A DNA stretch of 64,000 nucleotides from an uncultured Lachnospiraceae bacterium (GTDB taxonomy: Bacteria; Bacillota; Clostridia; Lachnospirales; Lachnospiraceae). Made by a program: the position numbers and the translations under genes. The notes under the pieces were generated by a model. It was not told the origin of the DNA, searched no databases, and saw only the letters and a program-made list of their open reading frames with translations. Below, piece after piece: positions 16,296 to 24,911 of the stretch. The stretch covers positions 80,155 to 144,154 of the forward strand of contig CAJUNR010000003.1 of NCBI GenBank assembly GCA_910587765.1, read 5' to 3'. Each line of letters starts with the position of its first letter. Position 1 is the stretch's first letter.

Positions 16296-17423
16296 TTATT
16301 TCAGCACCAGTTCCTTCCAGCGGGAATCGGATACCATGGCAATGTAGGTCTTGCCGGTGTTCAGCGTGATCAGATTGCCGTCGGCGTCGTAGAAACGCAT
16401 GGGATCCATGTCGTGTCCCTTGGACCAGGTGACCGGAATCGCCTTGCCGCCGGTGATGTAATAACCGCTGCGGTTGTTCTGTTCCAGAATGTTGAACTGC
16501 ATGTAACCGTTGCTGTCATACTGCTTATGCGTTGCGTTGGCGATCAGAATATTGGTAAACGCGAGCTGCTTGCTGCCATTGGCCGGATCGGTATGCTTCA
16601 TGCCGTACTCGGAATACAGGTATGTATTGCTTGCGGCATCATAATCCAGCTGGGAGCCGTTGTGCCCGAAGGGAAGATCGACCAGCGTACAGTCCATGGA
16701 ATCGGAAGCCTCCGCGAGGTCGACCGGTTTGGACTCGCTGGCAAACTGCCAGTGGGGACCGGGATAGTACTCGTTGTATTCCGGAGAGATGTTGGCCGCC
16801 TTCAGCCGTTTCTCAATCTCTCCGGTGGTGACGTATTCGGTAAATTCTCTGGATTTTCCGTTGTTGATACGGGCAAATCCGCCGCTTAAATGATCCACCC
16901 AGGGGTTCTTCAGGTAAGGCTCAATATAGAAGGGACCTCCGTCATGGATGACAACCGCGTTATACTCGGGTGCGATCATGAAATTGGTAGGACGCACACT
17001 GCGGATGCTTCCGAACTGTTTGATCTGCCCCCAGTCTTTGACAAGGGCCATGAAACGGGTAATCTCTCCGTTGGCGGTGCTGTTCATCATCTCATAGACG
17101 ATGTCTGCCTGGGTCAGTCCATAGTGGAGCAGAGCGGTTTTTTCGTTGTCCACCATGATGGCGACCGGGCGCTGATTTTGAAGTGATTCGTCGATCCACT
17201 CGTTGGTCAGTTCGCTGCGGTACATACCGTCTCTCGTTTCTTCCACCTCGGGTTCCTCTTCCGGTTCCTGTTCCTCCGGTTCGGGTTCCTCTTCCGGTTC
17301 GTCCTGCGTATCTGAGATGTCCGTGACCACGGGCGCGACCTCATCATCTTTGCCGCCGCATCCAGTCAATGCCGTGCACGCCAGCACAGCCGATAAAAAG
17401 AGCAGTAAAGTTTTTTTCTTCAT
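16296..17423 (-). CDS. DUF3048 (YerB-like) lipoprotein
   Basis: A 375-residue secreted lipoprotein. A signal peptide ends in a lipobox LTGC near residue 20, followed by a low-complexity Glu/Pro spacer (repeated EEPEPEEQ) and the DUF3048 domains. Typical family segments are seen: RPVAIMVDNEKTALLHYGLTQADIVYEM near the start and GGKAIPVTWSKG near the end. The family includes B. subtilis YerB; molecular role is not established. Start ATG 17423 has AAAGGA 10 bases upstream; the frame extends further upstream, without support. Divergent from the HtrA gene. Confidence 0.9.
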   Translation of the reverse strand: MKKKTLLLFLSAVLACTALTGCGGKDDEVAPVVTDISDTQDEPEEEPEPEEQEPEEEPEVEETRDGMYRSELTNEWIDESLQNQRPVAIMVDNEKTALLHYGLTQADIVYEMMNSTANGEITRFMALVKDWGQIKQFGSIRSVRPTNFMIAPEYNAVVIHDGGPFYIEPYLKNPWVDHLSGGFARINNGKSREFTEYVTTGEIEKRLKAANISPEYNEYYPGPHWQFASESKPVDLAEASDSMDCTLVDLPFGHNGSQLDYDAASNTYLYSEYGMKHTDPANGSKQLAFTNILIANATHKQYDSNGYMQFNILEQNNRSGYYITGGKAIPVTWSKGHDMDPMRFYDADGNLITLNTGKTYIAMVSDSRWKELVLK

Positions 17424-17499
17424 GTAGAATGTATCCTTTCTTGAGTTTTCTTGAAGCTCTAAACAGTATACACCATATTCAAGGATTTTTAAAGATTTA

Positions 17500-17531
17500 A
17501 TCACAATTCTATCACAATTCCCTGTTATAGT
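17500..17531 (+). promoter_or_regulatory. Tandem ATCACAATTC repeats over the htrA promoter
   Basis: ATCACAATTC occurs twice at 17500-17509 and 17511-17520, that is ATCACA hexamers repeated with 11-base periodicity. A -10 box TATAGT follows at 17526-17531, so the repeats cover the -35 region. This layout is typical of direct-repeat activator sites for OmpR-family regulators. Confidence 0.55.
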
Positions 17532-17572
17532 AGTTTTATCCAGAGAGGACATATCCAGAAAGGAGTCACAGA

Positions 17573-18931
17573 ATGATGTATGATGAGTTGAATAACAATA
17601 CAGGATCCGGAAGTTACTATGATACAAACGGCGGTTATATCCATTACGATTCCTCCGGGAGTCTCAAACAGCCGGAGAAAAAGAAGAAGGGCGGCTTCGG
17701 GAAGACGGTCGCGAAATGCCTGGTGCTTGCGCTTGTCTTCGGCAGCGTATCCAGCGCGGCCTTTATGGGCACCAATTATATCGGAAAGCAGCTGCTTGGA
17801 GACGCGGTTGTTCCGCTGGAGACCGGAGAGGACGGATCCGTCAGCGGAGCGAAAACGCCTGCGACCACCGTGGCGGGCAGTCCCTCCGACGTCTATGACG
17901 TGTCGGACATCGTAAAGAACTGCATGCCTTCGGTCGTATCCATCACCAACGTGGGGACCACGGAATTTCGGACGTTCTTCGGCATCTACGAGCAGGAGAG
18001 CCAGTCCAGCGGTTCCGGTATTATTATAGGAAGAAACGACGACGAGATCGTGATTGTGACGAACAATCATGTGATCGCCAAAGCGCAGGAGATCAGCGTC
18101 TATTTTAATTCCGACGGCCAGGCCGCGGACGAGGACAACGTCATTTCCGCGAAAGTGAAAGGTACGGATCCGGCCAAAGATCTGGCGGTGATCGCCGTCC
18201 GGGTGGAGGATATTCCGAAAGAGACGCTGGACATGATCCGCATCGCTTCCATCGGGGATTCCAGCGCGATGGAAGTGGGAGAACCGGTAGTTGCCATCGG
18301 CAATGCCTACGGGTACGGCCTCTCGGTGACGTCGGGGATTGTCAGCGCGCTGAACCGGGAGGTCAGCGTGGAGTCGAACGGACAGACGATCACCAACCGT
18401 CTGATCCAGACAGATGCGGCTATTAATCCCGGCAACAGCGGCGGAGCGCTTCTGAACAGCAAAGGAGAGCTGATCGGCATCAATTCCGTAAAATTCATCT
18501 CGGAAGAGGTGGAGGGCATGGGCTACGCGATCCCTATCAGCGATGTGGAGTCCATCATCGGCGATCTGATGAACAAGATGACGAGAGATCAGGTAAAAGA
18601 AGCGGATAAAGGCTATCTCGGAATCAACGGCGTGGACGTAACGGAGGACGCCTCCCAGAACTACGGTATGCCGCAGGGTGTCTATATCAATGTGATCACG
18701 GAAGGCGGCGCAGCTGAGCGTGCCGGACTCCAGAAAGGCGATATCATTACCAAGCTGGACGGAACCCGCATCACCGGTTATGCGCAGCTTAGGGATACGC
18801 TGGGGTATTACGAGGCGGGTGAGACCATCGCTATCACGATTCAAAGGCTGGAAAACTCGGAATATGTGGAAAAAGTGCTGGACATCACGCTGAGCTCCGG
18901 CGCTCAGGTAGGAGTTGAAAGCGAAGAATAA
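17573..18931 (+). CDS. HtrA/DegP-type serine protease with PDZ domain
   Basis: A 452-residue membrane-anchored quality-control protease. One helix (about residues 45-65) follows a cytoplasmic N-terminus. The trypsin-like domain shows the His of TNNHVIA, the Asp of DPAKDLAVI and the nucleophile in NPGNSGGAL. A C-terminal PDZ domain contains GYLGINGVDV and GLQKGDIIT. Such proteases degrade misfolded exported proteins under envelope stress. AAGGAGTCACAGA precedes ATG 17573; a second ATG follows immediately. Tandem ATCACA repeats over the promoter suggest control by a two-component regulator. Confidence 0.95.
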   Translation: MMYDELNNNTGSGSYYDTNGGYIHYDSSGSLKQPEKKKKGGFGKTVAKCLVLALVFGSVSSAAFMGTNYIGKQLLGDAVVPLETGEDGSVSGAKTPATTVAGSPSDVYDVSDIVKNCMPSVVSITNVGTTEFRTFFGIYEQESQSSGSGIIIGRNDDEIVIVTNNHVIAKAQEISVYFNSDGQAADEDNVISAKVKGTDPAKDLAVIAVRVEDIPKETLDMIRIASIGDSSAMEVGEPVVAIGNAYGYGLSVTSGIVSALNREVSVESNGQTITNRLIQTDAAINPGNSGGALLNSKGELIGINSVKFISEEVEGMGYAIPISDVESIIGDLMNKMTRDQVKEADKGYLGINGVDVTEDASQNYGMPQGVYINVITEGGAAERAGLQKGDIITKLDGTRITGYAQLRDTLGYYEAGETIAITIQRLENSEYVEKVLDITLSSGAQVGVESEE

Positions 18932-18938
18932 CAAGACA

Positions 18939-18974
18939 GGGGGCTTTTCTGCGAACAATAACCAGAAAAGCCCT
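18939..18974 (+). terminator. Terminator-like hairpin after htrA
   Basis: CAGGGGGCTTTTCTG pairs with CAGAAAAGCCCTCTG across an 11-base loop, just after the stop codon. No long T-run follows; the palindromic element C begins at 18985. Confidence 0.5.
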
Positions 18975-18984
18975 CTGTTTCCTG

Positions 18985-19214
18985 GTTATTGCTTGCACCT
19001 ATGCCGGTTTTCAGCCTGATGCGGGCAGATCATCCTGAAAGACCCATTGAAGGGCGCCGGTCCTTAGGCGCGGTCTTTTCGCGCCTTAGTACCCAAAGGG
19101 CATAAATACCGCTGCGTCCCTTCATTAAGTACCCATAGGGCATAAACGCGAGCGGGGTCTGGAAGGATGATCTGCCCGCATCGGGCGTCCGGGTGGCATA
19201 GTGTGAAAAGTAAC
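18985..19214 (+). mobile_element. Palindromic MITE-like element C (long form)
   Basis: A 230-base non-coding element with ends GTTATTGCTTGCAC and GTGTGAAAAGTAAC. It is flanked on both sides by TGTTTCCTG (18976-18984 and 19215-19223), a perfect 9-base direct repeat that looks like a target duplication. Internal stems: GCGGGCAGATCATCC with GGATGATCTGCCCGC, AGACCC with GGGTCT, TGAAGGG with CCCTTCA, and AGGCGCG with CGCGCCT. Same orientation as A; contains the two 17-base insertions of the long form (near 19092 and 19131). Confidence 0.88.
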
Positions 19215-19258
19215 TGTTTCCTGCAATCCCCAGCCGGGGATATTTATAAAAACTTTAC

Positions 19259-19287
19259 TTGCAGGGCATATAGGGGTATTATATAAT
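19259..19287 (+). promoter_or_regulatory. Promoter of the ClpX-like operon
   Basis: TTGCAG (19259-19264), a 17-base spacer, then TATAAT (19282-19287), 42 bases before ATG 19329. It lies just downstream of element C. Confidence 0.7.
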
Positions 19288-19328
19288 GGACGGGAGCAGT
19301 TCAGGTACAGAGAAGGGGATTCATAAGT

Positions 19329-20738
19329 ATGGATATGGAGAATAAAGAACAGGAACAGGAAACGGAAAAACCCGAAGAGAACGAATATGAAGACGTCTGT
19401 TTTGTGTGTCACCGGCCGGAGAGCAGCGCCGGGAAGATGATTCACCTGACGAAGGATATCAGCATCTGTCCGGAATGCATGCAGCGGACGATGGACATGA
19501 TGAGCAGCGGCAATGTGGATTACAAAAAGCTGGATTTTTCCAGAATGCCGAATATCAGCATGATCAATCTGGCTGATCTTCAGAATCTGATACCGAGGCG
19601 GCAGAAAGTGAAGAAGAAGGCGCCGCAGAAGCAGGAAGGACCGGAGAAAGCGCTGGATATCCGCTCCATTCCGGCGCCTCATAAGATTAAGGAGCGTCTC
19701 GACGAGTATGTGATCGGCCAGGAGCAGGCGAAGAAAGTCATCTCCGTGGCGGTGTATAACCATTATAAGCGCGTGGCGGCCGGTTCCGAAGCGGACGGAA
19801 TCGAGATCGAGAAATCCAACATGCTGATGATCGGGCCCACCGGGAGCGGAAAAACGTATCTGGTGAAGACGCTGGCAAGGCTTCTCGACGTGCCCCTTGC
19901 CATCGCGGACGCTACCTCCCTGACCGAAGCAGGTTATATCGGGGACGATATCGAAAGCGTGCTGTCAAAGCTTCTGGCGGCGGCGGACAACGACGTGGAA
20001 AAGGCGGAGCGGGGAATTGTGTTTATTGATGAGATCGACAAGATTGCCAAGAAGAAGAACACCAACCAGAGAGACGTCAGCGGAGAGTCGGTGCAGCAGG
20101 GGATGCTCAAGCTTCTGGAGGGGGCGCAGATCGAAGTGCCGGTCGGCGCCAACAGCAAGAACGCCATGGTGCCGCTGGAGACGATCAATACCCGCAACAT
20201 CCTCTTTATCTGCGGCGGGGCATTTCCGGATCTGGAGAACATCATCAAAGAGCGGCTCAACAAGCGCTCGTCCATCGGTTTCCGCGCGGATCTGAAGGAT
20301 AAATATGATGAGGAAAAGAATCTGCTCCGGCAGGTGACGGTGGAGGATATCCGCAAGTTCGGCATGATTCCGGAATTTATCGGCCGGCTTCCGGTGATCT
20401 TTACCCTGGACGCGCTGACGGAGGACATGATGGTGTCCGTCCTCAAGGAGCCGAAGAACGCCATTTTGAAGCAGTACCAGAAGCTGTTGATGCTGGATGA
20501 GGTGCGGCTTGATTTTACGGAGGAGGCGCTGCACGCCATTGCCCGCAGGGCGATGGAAAAGGATACGGGGGCGAGAGCCCTGCGCGCCATCATCGAAGAA
20601 TTTATGCTGGATATCATGTACGAAGTACCCAAGGACGACAACATCGGCCAGGTACTGATCACGGAAGACTATATCGAGCACCGGGGAGGCCCTCTGATTA
20701 CGATGCGCGGGGTTCCGGCGCTGGAAATGCAGGGATGA
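19329..20738 (+). CDS. clpX: ClpX-type AAA+ unfoldase
   Basis: A 469-residue ATP-dependent protein unfoldase. An N-terminal zinc-binding domain has Cys pairs CFVC and CPEC; the spacing between the pairs is slightly different from standard ClpX. The AAA+ core shows Walker A GPTGSGKT, Walker B IVFIDEIDKIA, a pore loop AGYIGDD, and a sensor 2 GARALRAI. An IGF motif in RSSIGFRAD is the loop that docks on ClpP, so the protein should feed substrates to ClpP. No clpP or tig is next to it; instead it is followed after 4 bases by an LspA-like and a DUF3810 gene. It may be a second, specialised ClpX rather than the housekeeping one. Confidence 0.9.
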   Translation: MDMENKEQEQETEKPEENEYEDVCFVCHRPESSAGKMIHLTKDISICPECMQRTMDMMSSGNVDYKKLDFSRMPNISMINLADLQNLIPRRQKVKKKAPQKQEGPEKALDIRSIPAPHKIKERLDEYVIGQEQAKKVISVAVYNHYKRVAAGSEADGIEIEKSNMLMIGPTGSGKTYLVKTLARLLDVPLAIADATSLTEAGYIGDDIESVLSKLLAAADNDVEKAERGIVFIDEIDKIAKKKNTNQRDVSGESVQQGMLKLLEGAQIEVPVGANSKNAMVPLETINTRNILFICGGAFPDLENIIKERLNKRSSIGFRADLKDKYDEEKNLLRQVTVEDIRKFGMIPEFIGRLPVIFTLDALTEDMMVSVLKEPKNAILKQYQKLLMLDEVRLDFTEEALHAIARRAMEKDTGARALRAIIEEFMLDIMYEVPKDDNIGQVLITEDYIEHRGGPLITMRGVPALEMQG

Positions 20739-20742
20739 GAAG

Positions 20743-21234
20743 ATGAAACTGATATGGATACAACTGGCGCTGGGTCTGTTCCAGGCGGATCTGGCAGTAA
20801 AACACGAAATGGATAAAGAAGACGGAGAGGATGCGGCCTCCGGCAGGGAACGCGAGCTGTGCGGCGGTGCGGTCCGGATCCGCAGGCTGCGCAATTACGG
20901 CATGGCCGGCGGGAGATTTGCCGGGCATATGCCGGCGATCATTAAGGTCAGTACGATGACGACGCTGGGATGCGCGGGCGCGTTTCTCTGCACGCTTCTG
21001 CGAAAGGGACATGAGTTGCAGAAGGCCGGGTTTGCTCTTCTGACCGGAGGGGCGCTCTCCAATCTGTACGATCGGTGCCGGAAAGGTTATGTGGTGGATT
21101 ATGTGAGCTTTCGCACTCCTTTTCCGCGGCTGAACCGGCTGGTGTTCAATCTGTCGGATTTCTTTATCCTGGCAGGAGCGCTGCTCGTATGTCTGGGACA
21201 GACGGCAGAAAAAACGCGCGGGCGGCAGGAATAG
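20743..21234 (+). CDS. LspA-like intramembrane aspartyl peptidase
   Basis: A 163-residue membrane protein of the signal peptidase II family, which cleaves signal peptides of lipoproteins in the membrane. Family motifs are recognisable but divergent: NYGMAGGR for the usual NxGAAF, GGALSNLYDR, VVDYVSF with catalytic D119, and FNLSD with D139; their spacing fits a working active site. The first-helix DQxxK motif is degenerate (ADLAVK) and the following loop is unusually charged. It is therefore probably a specialised paralogue. It is 4 bases downstream of the ClpX-type gene and overlaps the DUF3810 gene, so all three are likely co-translated. Confidence 0.75.
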   Translation: MKLIWIQLALGLFQADLAVKHEMDKEDGEDAASGRERELCGGAVRIRRLRNYGMAGGRFAGHMPAIIKVSTMTTLGCAGAFLCTLLRKGHELQKAGFALLTGGALSNLYDRCRKGYVVDYVSFRTPFPRLNRLVFNLSDFFILAGALLVCLGQTAEKTRGRQE

Positions 21235-22337
21235 CCGCTGCGGGCTGGGGAGCGCTGCTTGCCGCGGCCCTGGCGCTGCAGTTTCTGTCGAGACGCATGC
21301 CTGGTTTTGCGGAATGGTACGCGGGTGTGATCTATCCTGGAATCCTGCGCCTCCTCGGCGGCATCAGCAGTCTGTTCCCTTATGCGCTGGATGAGTGCCT
21401 GATTTATCTTCTGATCGCGGGCGTGGTTTTCGGCGCCGTACGGGGAATCCGGCGGATCCGCCGCAAAGAGACCGGCGCGGCGGTGTGGTGCGCAGGCGTA
21501 TTGCGGTTGCTTTTAAAGGCCGGGATTCTCTGGCTGTTTCTCTTCACTGTTACCTGCGGGATTAATTATCACAGAACGCCGTTCTCGAAGCTGGCGGGAC
21601 TTCCGGCGGAGCCTTCCACGGTGGAAGAACTGGAAGAGCTTTGTCTGTGGCTGACCGGGCAGATCGAAGAGGTCAGCCGGAACACGCTCGTGCAGGAGGA
21701 CGGGCTTACGGCGCTTCCGGAAGCGCTGGCGGAGAAGACCCGGGATGCGATGGCGGAACTGGGGAACGTTTACCCGGAGCTGGGCGGATGGTATCCCAAG
21801 GCAAAGCCTGTCCTCTCCTGGAAAGTGCTGTCGCTGGAGTTTTTGGAGGGCGTCTTCGGGCCCTACACGATGGAGGCTCATTACAACCCGGATATTCCGG
21901 CCTATAATCAGCCCGCGGTGCTCTGCCATGAGCTGTCGCACCTGAAGGGTTTTATGAGAGAAGATGAAGCCAATTACATAGCGTATCTGGCCTGTATGGG
22001 GTCGGAGGATCCGAATCTGAAATACAGCGCTCTGCTTCTCGCCTATACCCACAGCATCAATGCGCTCTTCAAGGCCGACCGGGAGCGGTTCGCCGCAGTC
22101 AGAGGGCAGCTCTGCGAACAGGCCGAACGGGATTATGCGTATCATCGGGCGTACTGGGCGCAGTATGAGGGACCGGTATCCGGCCTGTCGGATAAGGTGA
22201 ACGATACCTATCTGAAAGCCAACGCCCAACAGGAGGGAAGCAGAAGCTACGGGAGGATGGTCGATCTTCTGCTGGGAGAACACCGCTGCCGAAAGGAAAC
22301 GGCGATGGAGAACAGCGGACAGAAAAACGGCGGCTGA
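21189..22337 (+). CDS. DUF3810 membrane protein with HExxH-like motif
   Basis: A 382-residue protein with three N-terminal membrane helices and a large extracytoplasmic or cytoplasmic domain typical of DUF3810. Near residue 238 is CHELSHLKGFMREDEANY: an HExxH zinc site followed by a glutamate in the ExEAN-type motif, the hallmark of the family, so a zinc metallopeptidase is likely. Start chosen as ATG 21189 (GGAG upstream), which overlaps the LspA-like gene by 46 bases; an earlier ATG in frame is deeper in the overlap. The downstream end has strong hairpins. Substrate unknown. Confidence 0.78.
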   Translation: MSGTDGRKNARAAGIAAAGWGALLAAALALQFLSRRMPGFAEWYAGVIYPGILRLLGGISSLFPYALDECLIYLLIAGVVFGAVRGIRRIRRKETGAAVWCAGVLRLLLKAGILWLFLFTVTCGINYHRTPFSKLAGLPAEPSTVEELEELCLWLTGQIEEVSRNTLVQEDGLTALPEALAEKTRDAMAELGNVYPELGGWYPKAKPVLSWKVLSLEFLEGVFGPYTMEAHYNPDIPAYNQPAVLCHELSHLKGFMREDEANYIAYLACMGSEDPNLKYSALLLAYTHSINALFKADRERFAAVRGQLCEQAERDYAYHRAYWAQYEGPVSGLSDKVNDTYLKANAQQEGSRSYGRMVDLLLGEHRCRKETAMENSGQKNGG

Positions 22338-22339
22338 AG

Positions 22340-22395
22340 GCAGGGGCAGCCCTGCCTCTCGTCCAGGGAAACGCTGATTCTGCCAGCGTTTCCCT
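22340..22395. terminator. Hairpins between convergent genes
   Basis: GGCAGGG / CCCTGCC (22340-22357) and AGGGAAACGCTG / CAGCGTTTCCCT (22365-22395). The second overlaps the stop codon of the minus-strand gene. They likely stop transcription from both sides. Confidence 0.6.
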
Positions 22396-22828
22396 AGTTC
22401 TCCGCTTTTTCAAGGGCGGTGCGGATGGCGCTCAGCAGCATCAGCGAAGTATACTGGCTCTCCTCGGAGTAAGTGAGGTTCTCCAGGGACTGGCTCTCGC
22501 AGATCTGTTCGGAAAGCGCTTCCAGGGCAGGCTCCATGAGAGGATACATGGCGGAGACGGTCTCGTCCAACTGCCGGAAATGGATGGAAGAGATACGGTC
22601 TTCATCCACGGCGACGGCGATCTCCACCGGATTTCCGCCCAGCGTCATGGAAGCGGTGTAGATGCCCGCCGTATAGCGGGAAGGGATCGTCTCGGCGGTC
22701 TCCTCTTTGCGGCCGGAGGCGAACATGAAGATCATCAGCATCAGGAAGAGGATGCCCAGACCTGCGAAGACTCCGGTATAGATCAATTCTTTCATATGGA
22801 ATACCCATATTCTGGTTTTAGCGCTCAT
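22394..22828 (-). CDS. Membrane-anchored protein with FMN-bind-like domain
   Basis: A 144-residue protein: one N-terminal helix (about residues 16-38), then a small domain starting AGIYTASMTLGG and VEIAVAVDEDRI. This follows the pattern of FMN-binding (RnfG/NqrC-like) domains, in which a strand-turn-strand is followed by a helix and a Ser/Thr-rich site (here SQYTSLMLLSAI). The covalent flavin motif SGAT is not present, so flavin attachment is doubtful. Start 22828 is supported by AGGAG before ATG; a second ATG at 22795 is possible. It is divergent from the CdaR-type regulator gene. Function unknown. Confidence 0.6.
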   Translation of the reverse strand: MSAKTRIWVFHMKELIYTGVFAGLGILFLMLMIFMFASGRKEETAETIPSRYTAGIYTASMTLGGNPVEIAVAVDEDRISSIHFRQLDETVSAMYPLMEPALEALSEQICESQSLENLTYSEESQYTSLMLLSAIRTALEKAEN

Positions 22829-23114
22829 GGTAAAGCTCCTGTCTTGTGATATTGGAAGGTTCTTGCTTATAATCTATGAGAAAGCCCGTTGGTTTATGAA
22901 CGGCATGTGCATTATTTTTTTGCGGCGGGAGCACGAAGCCCGTTGTGGAAAAGGCAAGAAAAAAGAGGATATTCATAAAAACCTCTTTCTTTTTTTGCCG
23001 TTTTGCATTACTATATAAAATAGGAATTTAGGATCTACATAGAAAATGTGTGGTTTCTGGTGATGCTTTTAGGGGAGTTTGCACAAATGCTAGTTTATGT
23101 AAAGGAGAGGGCTT
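22829..23114 (+). other. Gene-free stretch with a terminator-like hairpin
   Basis: A stretch of 286 bases between divergent genes. It holds a weak hairpin, AGAGG / CCTCT (about 22965-22985), followed by TTCTTTTTTT, and AT-rich promoter-like sequence. Short frames here have no ribosome sites and no recognisable product. Confidence 0.5.
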
Positions 23115-24206
23115 ATGATTTCAAACCAGATACTTCAAAACACGATCGATGGACTGAGAGAAATTACCAGGGTTGATCTATGTGTCCTGGACATGGAAGG
23201 GCAGGTGCTGGCTTCTACCGAAAATCAGCCGGAGGATAACAGCAGCGAAGCCGCGGCGTTTATTTCGTCGCCGGCCGACAGCCAGGTGGTGCGCGGCTAC
23301 CAGTTTTTTAAAGTTTTTGACGAAAATCAGCCGGAGTATATCCTGCTGGCAAAGGGGGCCAGCGACGATGTCTACATGGTGGGGAAAATGGCTGCTTTTC
23401 AGCTTTCCAGTCTGTTGACCGCTTACAAGGAACGCTTTGACAAGGACAATTTCATCAAGAATCTTCTGCTGGATAATCTGCTTCTGGTGGATATCTACAA
23501 CCGTGCGAAAAAGCTGCACATACCGACGGAAGTGAGGCGCGTCGTCTTCATCATAGAGAGCAACCGGGACCGGGTGAACGCGGCGCTGGACAGCGTGCGT
23601 ATCCACTGCGCCGGCAGGGCCAAGGATTTTGTGACGGCTGTGGACGAGAAGAATGTCATCGTGGTCCGGGAGCTGGCTCCCCATGAGAGCTATGAGGAGA
23701 TGATCAAGGCAGCGCAGGGAATGAAGGATGCGGTGGCGGCGGTGGAGGAGAACGAGGAGATCCATGTGGCGCTTGGGACAATCGTCGGCGAGATCAAGGA
23801 GGTGTCCCGCTCCTACAAGGAGGCGCGGATGGCGCTTGACGTAGGCAAGATCTTCTTCGATGACAGGGATATTATTGCCTACAGCTCGCTCGGAATCGGC
23901 CGTCTGATCTATCAGCTCCCGATCCCGCTCTGCAAGATGTTTATCCGGGAGATCTTCGACGGCAGATCGCCGGATGATTTTGACGAGGAGACGCTGACGA
24001 CCATCAACAAGTTTTTTGAGAACAGCCTGAATGTGTCGGAGACGTCGAGACAGTTGTATATTCACAGAAATACGCTGGTCTATCGTCTGGATAAGCTCCA
24101 GAAGTCTACCGGTCTGGATCTTCGTGTGTTTGAGGACGCCATTACGTTCAAGATTGCCCTGATGGTGGTGAAATACATGAAGTATATGGAGACTCTGGAT
24201 TATTAA
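23115..24206 (+). CDS. CdaR/PucR-type transcriptional regulator
   Basis: A 363-residue regulator. The N-terminal 120 residues look like a sugar-diacid-recognition type sensory domain, the middle part like a GGDEF-derived linker region, and the C-terminus is a PucR-type helix-turn-helix: FFENSLNVSETSRQLYIHRNTLVYRLDKL is interrupted here only by my quoting limit, and its core YIHRNTLVYRLDK is diagnostic. AAAGGAGAGG precedes ATG 23115. It is 24 bases upstream of ftsE in the same direction. Whether it controls ftsEX or an unrelated carbon-use pathway cannot be told; conserved neighbours elsewhere would help. Confidence 0.85.
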   Translation: MISNQILQNTIDGLREITRVDLCVLDMEGQVLASTENQPEDNSSEAAAFISSPADSQVVRGYQFFKVFDENQPEYILLAKGASDDVYMVGKMAAFQLSSLLTAYKERFDKDNFIKNLLLDNLLLVDIYNRAKKLHIPTEVRRVVFIIESNRDRVNAALDSVRIHCAGRAKDFVTAVDEKNVIVVRELAPHESYEEMIKAAQGMKDAVAAVEENEEIHVALGTIVGEIKEVSRSYKEARMALDVGKIFFDDRDIIAYSSLGIGRLIYQLPIPLCKMFIREIFDGRSPDDFDEETLTTINKFFENSLNVSETSRQLYIHRNTLVYRLDKLQKSTGLDLRVFEDAITFKIALMVVKYMKYMETLDY

Positions 24207-24230
24207 GAGAACTACAACAGGAGGATTTCC

Positions 24231-24911
24231 ATGATCGCATTGGAAAACGTTGTGAAGTCTTATCCCAACGGCGTGGGCGCCATCAACGGGATAAGCCTTC
24301 ATATTAAAAGAGGAGAATTTGTATTTATTGTAGGAGACAGCGGATCGGGCAAGTCCACGCTGATCAAGCTTCTGCTCAAGGAGCTGGAGCCGACGGAGGG
24401 CAGGATCCGTGTGAACGGAGTGAATCTGGCCCGTATGCGCAAGAGAATGATTCCCAAGTACCGCAGAAAGATCGGTTGCGTGTTTCAGGATTTCCGTCTA
24501 TTAAAAGACCGGAACGTCTATGAGAACGTGGCCTTTGCCCAGAGAGTGATCGTCACTCCCACAAAGGAGATCAAGAAGAACGTTCCCGCCATGCTGTCGC
24601 TGGTGGGGCTTGCGGAGAAATACAAGTCCTATCCCCGGCAGCTCTCGGGAGGCGAGCAGCAGCGGGTGGCTCTGGCGCGCGCGCTGGTGAACAGCCCGGA
24701 TATTCTGCTGGCGGACGAGCCGACCGGGAATCTGGATCCCAAGACGTCCAGAGAGATCATGAAGCTTCTGGAGGAGATCAACGCGAGAGGGACGACGGTG
24801 CTGGTCGTCACCCATGATCAGGATATTGTGAATACGATGAAGAAACGGGTGGTCCGTATGCAGAAGGGAATTATCGTCGGAGACGAAAGAGAAAGCGGGT
24901 ATATCGGATGA
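24231..24911 (+). CDS. ftsE: Cell division ATP-binding protein FtsE
   Basis: A 226-residue ABC ATPase. Walker A GDSGSGKST, signature LSGGEQQRVALARAL and Walker B ILLADEPTGNLD are all intact, followed by the switch His in VTHD. FtsE partners the membrane protein FtsX; ATP binding or hydrolysis in the cytoplasm drives a conformational change that activates peptidoglycan hydrolases outside. It overlaps ftsX by four bases (ATGA). Downstream M23 hydrolase is the likely effector. AGGAGG precedes the ATG. Confidence 0.96.
   Translation: MIALENVVKSYPNGVGAINGISLHIKRGEFVFIVGDSGSGKSTLIKLLLKELEPTEGRIRVNGVNLARMRKRMIPKYRRKIGCVFQDFRLLKDRNVYENVAFAQRVIVTPTKEIKKNVPAMLSLVGLAEKYKSYPRQLSGGEQQRVALARALVNSPDILLADEPTGNLDPKTSREIMKLLEEINARGTTVLVVTHDQDIVNTMKKRVVRMQKGIIVGDERESGYIG

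Noticed and set aside
22827..23018. Short plus-strand frame between the FMN-bind-like gene and the CdaR gene
   Set aside because: No ribosome site, AT-rich regulatory-looking sequence, no recognisable product.
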